Below the pieces are notes generated by a model. It saw nothing but the letters and a program-made list of their open reading frames with translations. It had not been told where the DNA came from and did not search any database. Below, piece by piece: positions 26,255 through 33,578 of a stretch of 64,000 bases of DNA. The number at the start of each line of letters is the position of its first letter. Within the stretch, counting starts at the first letter, position 1. The DNA is from Caldanaerobacter subterraneus (GTDB lineage: Bacteria; Bacillota; Thermoanaerobacteria; Thermoanaerobacterales; Thermoanaerobacteraceae). Made by a program: the position numbers and the translations under genes. The stretch spans positions 1 through 64,000 of the forward strand of contig NZ_SLWU01000001.1 of NCBI RefSeq assembly GCF_004345675.1, read 5' to 3'.

Positions 26255-26280
26255 GGCAGGGGCTTCCCTGCCTGATTTTT
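26255..26280 (+). terminator. Terminator after the yabE-like gene
   Basis: GGCAGG (26255-26260) pairs with CCTGCC (26267-26272), followed by GATTTTTT. The stop codon is just upstream. Confidence 0.8.
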
Positions 26281-26292
26281 TGAGGTGAAGAT

Positions 26293-27099
26293 ATGAAGGC
26301 GAAAAAGAAATGGGGTCAAAATTTCATATTTGACAAAAATCTCCTTTCAAAAATTGTGAGAGCTTCAGGAGTAGGAGAAGAAGATTTCGTATTAGAAGTG
26401 GGTACAGGGCATGGAGGCTTAACAGAAGAACTTGCCAAAAAGGTTAAAAAAGTTGTATCCTTTGAAATAGATAAAGAGCTTTTTGAGATGAGTAGAGAAA
26501 AATTAAAAATCTATAAAAATGTGGTCATCATAAATGAAGACATACTAGAAGTTGACCTTTTAGAAATTGCTCAGGAGCATTTTGACGGAAATTCCTTTAA
26601 AGTCGTAGCCAATCTTCCCTATTACATAACTTCACCTATAATAATGAAAATGCTTAACTGCAAATTGGTAAAAGAGATGACAGTGCTTGTTCAAAAAGAA
26701 GTTGCTGAGAGAATATGCGCTTTACCAGGCACAAAGGACTACGGTATGCTTACTGTTTTTGTAAATTTCAAAGCAAAACCGGAAATACTCTTTAACCTTC
26801 CTTCGAAGGTGTTTGTGCCTCCTCCGAAAGTGGAGTCTTCTCTTTTGAAATTGAAAGTTTACGATAAGCCTTTAGTAGAAGTTAAAGACGAAAAGCTCTT
26901 TTCTGAAGTTGTAAGAGCAGCCTTTGGACAAAGGAGAAAAGTTTTATTAAACTCCTTAAAAGTTCTCGGCTTTTCAAAAGAAGTTTTACATGAAACTCTT
27001 TTAAAAGTTGGAATTTCCCCTCAGGCAAGGGGGGAAACCCTTTCAATAGATCAGTTTGCGAATTTGGCAAATGCACTTTATCTTCTCATAAAAAAGTAA
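26293..27099 (+). CDS. ksgA: 16S rRNA dimethyladenosine transferase
   Basis: A 268-aa KsgA/RsmA enzyme that dimethylates A1518 and A1519 of 16S rRNA in late ribosome assembly. Motifs are KKKWGQNFIFDKNLL, VLEVGTGHGGLTEELA, and the catalytic NLPYYITSPIIM. The C-terminal AFGQRRKVLLNSLK is typical. The start has a GAGGTGA site. Confidence 0.97.
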   Translation: MKAKKKWGQNFIFDKNLLSKIVRASGVGEEDFVLEVGTGHGGLTEELAKKVKKVVSFEIDKELFEMSREKLKIYKNVVIINEDILEVDLLEIAQEHFDGNSFKVVANLPYYITSPIIMKMLNCKLVKEMTVLVQKEVAERICALPGTKDYGMLTVFVNFKAKPEILFNLPSKVFVPPPKVESSLLKLKVYDKPLVEVKDEKLFSEVVRAAFGQRRKVLLNSLKVLGFSKEVLHETLLKVGISPQARGETLSIDQFANLANALYLLIKK

Positions 27100-27107
27100 T
27101 AATATTT

Positions 27108-27160
27108 CCCCTCATTTCATAATATGTAGTGCGGCAATGGATTTTTAGTGAAATGAGGGG
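27108..27160 (+). promoter_or_regulatory. Hairpin hiding the ribosome site of the next gene
   Basis: CCCCTCATTTCA (27108-27119) is perfectly complementary to TGAAATGAGGGG (27149-27160), around a 29-base loop. The right arm contains most of the GAGGGGGA ribosome site of the gene starting at 27171. No U tract follows, so it is not a normal terminator. It may act as a translational thermosensor or switch; that is inference. Confidence 0.6.
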
Positions 27161-27170
27161 GATTAAGCAA

Positions 27171-28139
27171 ATGCCAGTGAATATATACAAGCGTTCTTAT
27201 ATAGTATTAAATCCAGAGGACAAAGGATGTTCTTTTGAAGGGAAGGAAGTCTCAGGATATCTAAAATTAGAATTTAGAGGGAATAGAGGCAGAATAACTG
27301 CTGCCCTTCAAAACCTTAATCCTGATTATTCCTATAACTTGAAGCTTTTGAAATCGAACGGGGATATAGTTGTGGTGGATTTTGGAGCCTTGAAAGTGGA
27401 TGACAAGGGAAGAGGTGGAGGAGAGTGGACTTTTGATTTGGAGGATGTAAAGGGTTCAGGTCTTAAATGGGAGGAATTTGCTGTTATTTTAGTAGAAGCG
27501 CATGACGGAGAGAAGTTTTTGGTGCCTCTTGTTTCTCAAATGAACAAAAAAAGCTCAAATTGGAAGAGCGCTTACAGAAAATATTTAATTAAAAGGGAGA
27601 GCGAAGAAAGTGAAACCCATAAAGAAGAAACAGTTGAAGAGAAGAAAGTTGAGGTTTCACCAGCTCCGGAAACTGTCTATGAGAAGATTGAACCTGAGGA
27701 AGATGCACTAAAAGAAAATTTAGAAAAAGAAGACAGTAACAATAAAGAAGAAGCAGACTATATAAAGTATTTGAAAGAATATGTCAACAACATAGTAAAC
27801 TTTTTGGAGGAAGTGCAGCCTTTTGAAAAGAACTTGGAAGGCTACAGGTGGTGGAAAGTAAAGACTGGATACAGAGAGGGAAGTTTTGACCATTACCTTG
27901 TGGGTTTTGTGAAGGACGAGAAAGGGGATTTAAAGTATATCGTCTATGGGATGCCAGGATTTTTCACCCTTTCAGATCAGCCTTTTGCAGGTATGACGGG
28001 CTTTGTGGTTTGGAAACCTGTAAGAGAAGGTTTCAGGGGGCCGAGAGATGAGGGGTATTGGCTTATGCACATAGATGCAAAAACAGGGCAGATTGCGGTG
28101 CCTATAGAGCCCACTCCTCCGCCTATAATACAAAATTAA
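27171..28139 (+). CDS. Conserved-type protein of unknown function, two folded ends with an acidic linker
   Basis: A 322-aa protein without signal peptide or membrane helices. Residues ~1-125 form a beta-rich domain (GRITAALQNLNPDYSYNLKL looks like a domain that handles small-molecule or CotE-type repeats). Residues ~140-205 are a Glu/Lys-rich linker. The last ~130 residues are aromatic-rich (YRWWKVKTGYREGS, YGMPGFFTLSDQPFAGMTGF, GYWLMHID). The ATG at 27171 is used with GAGGGGGA. I do not recognise the family. Its partly hidden ribosome site suggests controlled translation, and a spore-coat-like role is possible but unproven. Confidence 0.72.
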   Translation: MPVNIYKRSYIVLNPEDKGCSFEGKEVSGYLKLEFRGNRGRITAALQNLNPDYSYNLKLLKSNGDIVVVDFGALKVDDKGRGGGEWTFDLEDVKGSGLKWEEFAVILVEAHDGEKFLVPLVSQMNKKSSNWKSAYRKYLIKRESEESETHKEETVEEKKVEVSPAPETVYEKIEPEEDALKENLEKEDSNNKEEADYIKYLKEYVNNIVNFLEEVQPFEKNLEGYRWWKVKTGYREGSFDHYLVGFVKDEKGDLKYIVYGMPGFFTLSDQPFAGMTGFVVWKPVREGFRGPRDEGYWLMHIDAKTGQIAVPIEPTPPPIIQN

Positions 28140-28161
28140 AAAGGGGCAATAAAGCCCCTTT
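28140..28161 (+). repeat. Left copy of a duplicated terminator flanking repeat element 1
   Basis: The 22 bases are identical to 28414-28435. They form an AAAGGGGC/GCCCCTTT hairpin right behind the preceding stop codon, so this was the native terminator before the element arrived. It reads as a long target-site duplication. Confidence 0.8.
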
Positions 28162-28413
28162 CAGACTGTTGACAAAGTTTAAAAGTGGCATTTTGTGTGT
28201 AAATGCGACTTGTTGTCAAAGCGGTAACTAAACTTGGCGAACTTGAGGGGCGAAGGCGGGGCGAGCGAAGCGAGCGACCACCTGAGCCCGAAGGGCGAAT
28301 TGGTCGGGACCCCGCCGGAGCCCGAAAAGTGAGCCTTAGTTTAGTCGCTTTGCAACTCCGGAGCATTAACACAAAATGCCACTTAAATTAATATGGGTTT
28401 TGTCAACAAACTG
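28162..28413. repeat. Structured foldback element, copy 1 (252 bp)
   Basis: The element starts CAGACTGTTGACAAA and ends TTTGTCAACAAACTG, an imperfect inverted repeat. Inner arms AAGTGGCATTTTGTGT and ACACAAAATGCCACTT (16 bp perfect) and CAAAGCGG/AGTCGCTTTG extend the foldback. The GC-rich centre forms nested stems, such as CGACCA (28275-28280) with TGGTCG (28301-28306) around GCCC-GAA-GGGC. A diverged second copy lies at 57190-57437 and keeps the pairings by paired base changes. It has no protein-coding frame worth calling. It is probably a small non-autonomous mobile element or structured RNA. Confidence 0.85.
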
Positions 28414-28435
28414 AAAGGGGCAATAAAGCCCCTTT
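28414..28435 (+). repeat. Right copy of the duplicated terminator
   Basis: Identical to 28140-28161 and followed by AATTTTG. It overlaps by two bases the 3' end of the convergent HPr-like gene, for which it also serves as terminator. Confidence 0.8.
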
Positions 28436-28676
28436 AATTTTGTGCTGCAAATTCTTTTAAATCTTCTTCTAGTTTTTTCATCTCTTCTTCATTGTCAGTG
28501 TGAGCCACAACTGTAAGCACATTTTCTAAATTTAAGCTGAAAAGTCCCATTATAGACTTTGCGTCAATCACGTATCTTCCAGATACTACGTCAATCTCAA
28601 ATGGGTATTTTGAAGTTTTTTCTACAAAGCGCTTTACACTTTCAATGGTGCTTAATTTTACTTTTATTTCTTTCAT
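28434..28676 (-). CDS. HPr-like protein lacking the phosphorylated histidine
   Basis: An 80-aa protein of HPr fold. The stretch around the regulatory serine is well kept (DAKSIMGLFSL, compare KSIMGVMSL in HPr). The usual N-terminal histidine motif (HARPA) is replaced by TIESVK, so phosphate relay from PEP is not possible. B. subtilis Crh likewise lost its histidine but kept the serine. A regulatory role in catabolite control is therefore one option, but this protein is more divergent. A GGGGAGG site precedes the ATG. Confidence 0.82.
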   Translation of the reverse strand: MKEIKVKLSTIESVKRFVEKTSKYPFEIDVVSGRYVIDAKSIMGLFSLNLENVLTVVAHTDNEEEMKKLEEDLKEFAAQN

Positions 28677-28762
28677 ATGTATTTTCCTCCCCTTGCAATC
28701 TAGTAACTATAGTACATCAATTAAACGATTTAATCAATTGACCGTTTTCACAAAATTTTTGG

Positions 28763-28790
28763 CAAAAATTTAGCCCCTTTCTAAGGGGCT
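28763..28790 (-). terminator. Terminator of the SLH-protein transcript
   Basis: AGCCCCT (28772-28778) pairs with AGGGGCT (28784-28790). On the minus strand it is followed by AAATTTTT. The stop codon of the SLH gene (28781-28783) lies in the loop. Confidence 0.75.
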
Positions 28791-30010
28791 ACACTGTACT
28801 TGTAAAGGATTTTTATGTCGTCAATTTTTCCGTCATATTTAAACATTTTTACATCATAAGGGTAGGTTATTGCCTGAGTTACTATAGCATTTTCTGATGG
28901 GTTTTGATATTTTATTTCCACTTCGAGGGTGGTCTTATTTGCACTTTTTATTATTTGGGCTTTCTCTATGCTTACACTGTATCCTCCTGTCCGCATCATT
29001 CCGCGTGTGGCAATAATGTAGTAAGTTCCATTTTCTTCAACTAGCTTTACGTTTTGTGTCTCTTTTAAGCTTTCAACAAGATTTAAGACATTTTGGGGAA
29101 GGCTTATGGCCTTTTCTAATTGAATAGGAATCACTTCCTCACTGTTTTTATTTAAAACTTCTACAAATATTATATTGTTTTTGCCATCTAATATCAATCT
29201 CACTGTATAGCCTTTCTTTAAAGAGTCTATTTTAAGATAATCATTTCCATCAAATACAGGGACATTTTTAATCACTGGGAAAGTTTTCAATAAGTTGCCG
29301 ACCTTTACTGTAATAGAGCTTTCATCTGCTTGATATACTGTTCCTATTACTTCTTTTCCAGATGATATGGCATTTCCTATTTTTTCATCTAGCCTTTCTA
29401 GTATTACAGCCATTTCAATTCTTTTGACAGGTTCGTTCGGTTTCAAATTTTTACCGTCACCTACTATGAGCCCTTCTTTAACTGCCACATACATGTATCC
29501 TTTCGAATCTTTGGGGACGGCTTTCCAGTCCTTGTAGGATAGTTCCTGATTCATATTGAGCTTTGCTTCTTTTTCCAGTCCCAAAGCTCTCACTAAGTAT
29601 TTTGCTATTTCGTATCTTTTTGCATCTTTATTAGGGTTGAATGTTTTTAGTTCTTCCGAAGTTACAAGCCCTTTTTCATACGCTAAGCCTATGAATTCTT
29701 TCCCCCATGCAGGGACTTCTCCCCTGTATTCTTTGGGAAGTTCGGAAGTTTCTTCGTATCCCAAAGTGCGCAAAATTAGGGCAAGTGCTTCTAAATGGGT
29801 GACAGGTTTTGATGGAGCAAATTTTTTATCACCTACCCCTTTTATTATCCCTTTTGCATGCATTTTTTCAACAGCTTTTATCGCCCATTTGTACTCTTTT
29901 ATATCATCAAAAGAGTAATAGGTTTGTGCTTTTGCAAAAGTTACTGTAAAAGAAAGGAGAGAAAAGATTATAATTGTAAAAATGAATGATTTTAGGTATT
30001 TATACATCAC
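28781..30010 (-). CDS. S-layer-homology protein with C-terminal PrcB-like domain
   Basis: A 409-aa exported protein. After a signal peptide (to about residue 28) come three SLH repeats (about 30-85, 90-145 and 155-215), with motifs such as WAIKAVEKMHAKGIIKG and PSKPVTHLEALALILRTLG. These anchor proteins to wall polymers. A beta domain follows, and the last ~100 residues resemble the PrcB/BsuPI-type domain (ATRGMMRTGGYSVSIEKAQI). It lies 15 bases behind rsgI and is probably cotranscribed with sigI-rsgI, so it may be part of the envelope response that SigI controls. Confidence 0.88.
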   Translation of the reverse strand: MMYKYLKSFIFTIIIFSLLSFTVTFAKAQTYYSFDDIKEYKWAIKAVEKMHAKGIIKGVGDKKFAPSKPVTHLEALALILRTLGYEETSELPKEYRGEVPAWGKEFIGLAYEKGLVTSEELKTFNPNKDAKRYEIAKYLVRALGLEKEAKLNMNQELSYKDWKAVPKDSKGYMYVAVKEGLIVGDGKNLKPNEPVKRIEMAVILERLDEKIGNAISSGKEVIGTVYQADESSITVKVGNLLKTFPVIKNVPVFDGNDYLKIDSLKKGYTVRLILDGKNNIIFVEVLNKNSEEVIPIQLEKAISLPQNVLNLVESLKETQNVKLVEENGTYYIIATRGMMRTGGYSVSIEKAQIIKSANKTTLEVEIKYQNPSENAIVTQAITYPYDVKMFKYDGKIDDIKILYKYSVAP

Positions 30011-30025
30011 TTTTTCACCTCTTTC

Positions 30026-30904
30026 TTAATTTTTATTATCCCTTTCACCTTTCTCATTTTTGCCATTTTTACTGTCATTATCCTTCATTTCACTTTTTTC
30101 CTGTTTTTCACTATTTTCTTCTTTAGGTTTTTCGGTAGTTTCTTTTTGTACTTCTTTATCAGGCTTTGTTATTTTTACAGGTACCTCTACTTTTATCTTT
30201 TGTTTTTCTTGTTTATCTTTTGTAACTTCATTTTTAGGCTCTGTATTAGTTATTTTGACAGGAGGTGCTGTTTTTAACTTTTTATCCTGTTTTTTGTCAT
30301 TTTCTTTGTCGTCCGTCGGTTCTTTTAAATTTTTTTTCTCTGTTTTTTGTATTTTTTCTTCTTTTGCGTTAACTTCAAATTTTAAGGCTGATTTGGATTT
30401 TTTTATATTTTCAACTGCTTCTTGTACTTTTTCTTCGACTATTTTCGATTTTTTCAAAGGTATAGTGGTTATTATGACTTCGCCATCTTTTCTTAAAAAC
30501 CCCATTTTTTCAGATTCTTCAACAGTTTTAACTATAAAAGTCGAAATGTCCAAGCCTTTGTAAGGTATTTTTTCTAAAATTTTCTTAGCCTCTTCATTCA
30601 TGGAAATGGCAGAAACAACTTTTCCATTTTTGTCGACAGCCGCTTTTATACTGGGATTTATCTCTATGTAGACATAAGCGTATACTTCAGGAGCTCTGAA
30701 AGTTAATACAGAAACTAAAAGAGCAATTATTACGGAGGCGGCTATTAAAATTTTTGCTGCGGGATGTGAAAAGAAATTTTTGTGCAAGATTTCGACAGTT
30801 TCACCTATTTCTGCATCTTTAAATTTTTTTGAGGCTATAAACTGCCCGTCTGCTGTTAAAAGGTATGCTTTGTCTTTTTCTTTTTTAATTACTACGGCTT
30901 TCAT
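30026..30904 (-). CDS. rsgI: RsgI-type anti-sigma-I factor
   Basis: A 292-aa single-pass membrane protein. The N-terminal ~50 residues form the RsgI anti-sigma domain. One membrane helix follows (ILIAASVIIALLVSVLTF), then the conserved VYAYVYIEINPSIKAAVDKNGKV segment just outside the membrane. The last ~120 residues are a Lys/Glu/Thr-rich tail without a recognisable sensor domain, unlike cellulolytic clostridia whose RsgI tails bind polysaccharide. It overlaps sigI by four bases. Confidence 0.93.
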   Translation of the reverse strand: MKAVVIKKEKDKAYLLTADGQFIASKKFKDAEIGETVEILHKNFFSHPAAKILIAASVIIALLVSVLTFRAPEVYAYVYIEINPSIKAAVDKNGKVVSAISMNEEAKKILEKIPYKGLDISTFIVKTVEESEKMGFLRKDGEVIITTIPLKKSKIVEEKVQEAVENIKKSKSALKFEVNAKEEKIQKTEKKNLKEPTDDKENDKKQDKKLKTAPPVKITNTEPKNEVTKDKQEKQKIKVEVPVKITKPDKEVQKETTEKPKEENSEKQEKSEMKDNDSKNGKNEKGERDNKN

Positions 30905-31566
30905 GTTTTTGCCACCTCACTTTCAAAGTTTATGTACTCTTTGAGAATAGGAAGGTCTTCGGAGAGTATTATCACGAGGGCGATTATGTATTTTCTGTAT
31001 TTTTCAATGGATTTTCGACTTATTCTTAAAAGTTCAATTAATTCTTTTACAGGTAGGGTTTTTGTCTTTTTAAGGTAAGAAAGCAAGTGTTCATTTTCAC
31101 ATATTGTGCGAGCTATTTTTAAGGCCAATTTTCTGGTTTCCCTGTGTTTAGGAGATTGTCTTACAAGGTCTTCTATTTCAATGCCGTAAAGGCTTAGCAG
31201 ATTCACAAAGGAGAGCATCTCAAGCCTTCTATTTTCAATCTCATAGTCAGATTCTCTTTCTGGGTATACATCAAGAGGATAAGCTAGGTCCTGATTTTGA
31301 CGCAAGAAATCTATTATGCGCCTTTTTATAATTAAACTGGAAAAATTCAAAAAGGAGCCTTTTGTGATGTCAAAGCTGTCTATCGCCTCGTTGAAGGCTA
31401 TTAAACCTATGCTTAGTTCATCGCTGTTTTGTTCGTCAATGTATTTATTGGCAAAGTGAGAAACTTGTTTTATTATGAAAGGGGTATATTCTTCTATCAG
31501 TTTTTCTCTTTCAGAGGGGTCTTTTTTGGCTATGTACACTCTTTCGTTTATGTCCAAATCAACCAC
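30901..31566 (-). CDS. sigI: RNA polymerase sigma factor SigI
   Basis: A 221-aa sigma-70-like factor of the SigI group. Region 2 is clear (DELSIGLIAFNEAIDSFD, FLNFSSLIIKRRIIDFLRQN) and the C-terminal helix region (LPVKELIELLRISRKSIEKY) binds the -35 box. In Bacillus, SigI responds to heat; in clostridia, to envelope or polysaccharide signals. The start is taken as GTG 31566; TTG 31557 is an alternative with a better-spaced GGGGTGG site. It is divergent from the Mrp gene. Confidence 0.92.
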   Translation of the reverse strand: MVDLDINERVYIAKKDPSEREKLIEEYTPFIIKQVSHFANKYIDEQNSDELSIGLIAFNEAIDSFDITKGSFLNFSSLIIKRRIIDFLRQNQDLAYPLDVYPERESDYEIENRRLEMLSFVNLLSLYGIEIEDLVRQSPKHRETRKLALKIARTICENEHLLSYLKKTKTLPVKELIELLRISRKSIEKYRKYIIALVIILSEDLPILKEYINFESEVAKT

Positions 31567-31674
31567 CCCACTATATTATTCGAATTGAAGAAAATTTTTA
31601 GGGGTATTCTATTAGTAATGATTATATATTATAATATAGTTGTCAACAAAAAAGTACCAATAGGGGGTATAAAA

Positions 31675-32751
31675 TTGATTACAAAAGAACAGATATTATC
31701 GGCACTAAAAAAGGTGTATGACCCAGAGCTTAGAAGAAATGTAGTAGATTTGGGGATGGTTAAAAATATTGAGATAGAAGGGGATAAGGTTACAGTTGAC
31801 ATAAATTTGACTGTAAAAGGCTGTCCTCTTCGCAACCAGATAAAAAACAATGCTATCAAAGAAATATCAAAAATAGAAGGAATTTCAGAAATTGTGGTAA
31901 ACATTGGGGCCATGACGGAAGAGGAAAGGCAGGATTTAGCAAGAAGGCTCAAGGAGGAGAAGAAAAACCTTTTCGATAATACCAGAGTTATAGTGGTAGG
32001 AAGCGGCAAGGGTGGTGTAGGCAAATCCACTGTTGCAGTAAATTTGGCTGTTGCTCTTTCAAGGTTAGGCTTTGAAGTAGGACTTTTGGATGCGGATATT
32101 TTGGGTTCTAGTGTGCCAAGGCTTTTGGGCATTGTAGGAGAAAAGCCTTACGCTTTGGACGAACACACTGTCTTGCCTATTGAAAGATTTGGCCTGAAAA
32201 TTATATCTATGGGAAATTTTGTCGATGAAGATACGCCTTTGATATGGAGAGGGCCCCTTTTGACAGGAGTAATAGACCAGTTTTTTAATGAGGTTTTATG
32301 GGGAGATTTGGATTACTTGATATTAGATTTGCCGCCAGGTACGGGAGACATACCCCTTACTGTAATGCAAAGGCTGCCTGAGGCAAAATTTATTCTTGTT
32401 ACTACTCCTCAAGCATCTGCCTCCCACGTTGCAGGAAGAGTGGGACATATGGCGAAAAAGGTCAATGTAGAGGTTATAGGGATTGTAGAAAACATGTCTT
32501 ATTTTGTGTGTCCAAAGTGTGGCGAGAGGTACAATATCTTCGGAGAAGGAGAGACTGAAAAGCTGGCAGAAGCTTTGCAGACAGAAATACTGGCGAGAAT
32601 CCCAATAGTGGTGAAGATAAGGGAGTTAAGCGATGAAGGCATTCCACCTGCTCTTGATGACACTGAAGAAGGAGCAATCTATGTTGAATTAGCTGAGAAA
32701 ATTGTAGAAAAAGTAAGGCCTTTAAGGCATGAAAAAGAGCCTCTAAAATAA
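31675..32751 (+). CDS. Mrp/ApbC-family iron-sulfur carrier ATPase
   Basis: A 358-aa P-loop ATPase. Residues ~1-85 are a MIP18 (DUF59) domain (ALKKVYDPELRRNVVDLGMV). The deviant Walker A is GSGKGGVGKST, followed by LDADILGSSVPRLLG and DLPPGTGDIPLTVMQ. A CxxC pair (FVCPKCGERYN) carries the shared iron-sulfur cluster. TTG 31675 behind AGGGGGT is used as start; the upstream extension has no ribosome site. It is thought to deliver Fe-S clusters to target enzymes, which fits the nearby Rnf operon. Confidence 0.92.
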   Translation: MITKEQILSALKKVYDPELRRNVVDLGMVKNIEIEGDKVTVDINLTVKGCPLRNQIKNNAIKEISKIEGISEIVVNIGAMTEEERQDLARRLKEEKKNLFDNTRVIVVGSGKGGVGKSTVAVNLAVALSRLGFEVGLLDADILGSSVPRLLGIVGEKPYALDEHTVLPIERFGLKIISMGNFVDEDTPLIWRGPLLTGVIDQFFNEVLWGDLDYLILDLPPGTGDIPLTVMQRLPEAKFILVTTPQASASHVAGRVGHMAKKVNVEVIGIVENMSYFVCPKCGERYNIFGEGETEKLAEALQTEILARIPIVVKIRELSDEGIPPALDDTEEGAIYVELAEKIVEKVRPLRHEKEPLK

Positions 32752-32764
32752 GGGGGCTCTTTTT
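32736..32764 (+). terminator. Terminator of the Mrp gene
   Basis: AGAGCCTC (32736-32743) pairs with GGGGCTCT (32753-32760), with one G-T pair, followed by TTTT. The stop codon lies in the loop. Confidence 0.8.
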
Positions 32765-32770
32765 AAAATA

Positions 32771-33132
32771 TCATTTTCTGTTGTAAAGTTCATCTTCAGG
32801 TATAGTATCTGTCAATTTTTTTAAATGAGAAGATAAATCTTTGATGACTTCTTCGTAAGGCATGCTTTCTTTGAGCCTTATAAATTTTAAGCTCTTCTGC
32901 CTTGCTTTTCCATAGGAGATGCTGCAAAAAGCTTCCGGCACAGTTACCACTACATCTACATTTTTTCAAAGAGAAAATCTACTACAGCACTTCGCCTGTT
33001 TTCTTTCAAGCGATATCCTGGATTGTCGTATTTTTCTGTTTGATTTTTTTCTGTGTCAAAAATGACTATATGAGGTCCATCTGGCAATTTTTCAATATAT
33101 CCTTTTTCCGTAATTGTAGCAGCTATTCTCAT
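32771..33132 (-). pseudogene. NifX/NifB-like (dinitrogenase Fe-Mo cofactor) domain protein with one frameshift
   Basis: From ATG 33132 (GAGGTGA site) the minus strand reads MRIAATITEKGYIEKLPDGP and continues as this family does to codon 58. There a stop follows a run of six A (T6 on the + strand, 32961-32966). Adding one A restores the reading frame (NVDVVVTVPEAFCSISYGKA...) to a proper stop at 32771, giving about 120 aa. Such small proteins are often beside Mrp-type ATPases. A single lesion in a homopolymer could be a recent mutation, slippage-controlled expression or a sequencing error. Confidence 0.85.
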
Positions 33133-33190
33133 AACAAAATCACCTCTTTCCTATTATAGCGCTTTTTCCAAAAAAATGATAGAGGAAATT

Positions 33191-33250
33191 TTCATAGTGT
33201 AAAATTATCGTGGGACTTTTTGAGTGAAAAAACAAGAGACAGCCCCTGTG
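33191..33250. repeat. IS-end-like repeat, copy A
   Basis: About 60 bases nearly identical (roughly 55 of 60) to 39050-39110. On the minus strand it starts GGGCTGTCTCTTG, a style of terminus common in insertion sequences. No transposase gene is attached, so it looks like a solo IS end or a small remnant. Confidence 0.75.
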
Positions 33251-33578
33251 CTAAAATAGAACTTGGAAACAAAACATCACAGAAAAAGGAACTCATAGGG
33301 TTATTCTAACCCGTGCAAAAGTTATATCTTTAGCTTTTAGAAATTTTGTGATATAATTGATGAGAAAGCATTCAGGATAAGTATGCTATTTTTTATAGGG
33401 GATTTTTATCCTCCAGCATTTTTATTTTATAGTATCTGATTTTGTGAAATTTATTTTCTTGCTATATTAAGTAAAATGTTATAAAATATGAGCCGAATAA
33501 TACTCATTTTCATTTTTAAATACGAATTTATTCATATATCAGTTACACAAAAGGAGAATAAAAAAGAGGTGAAAAAAG
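33251..33578. other. Intergenic region upstream of rnfC
   Basis: 328 bases with no convincing gene. There is a small perfect hairpin, GGGTTA-TTC-TAACCC, near 33298-33312. A TATAAT lies near 33351. A weak GGATAA/TTATCC foldback follows near 33374-33413. A poor promoter (TTGCTA / TATAAA) lies near 33460-33487. A promoter for the Rnf operon must be here. I recognise no known riboswitch. Confidence 0.5.

Noticed and set aside
28203-28391. Possible small proteins inside the foldback element
   Set aside because: Arg/Glu/Pro-rich translation comes from GC-rich palindromes. The frame is not kept in copy 2, and no ribosome site is present.
31429-31674. N-terminal extension of the Mrp ATPase
   Set aside because: The 82 extra codons overlap the sigI start on the other strand, are Phe/Tyr-rich and lack a ribosome site. 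TTG 31675 behind AGGGGGT gives the normal family length.
33251-33578. Riboswitch upstream of rnfC
   Set aside because: Only weak foldbacks were seen and no conserved motif of a known class.
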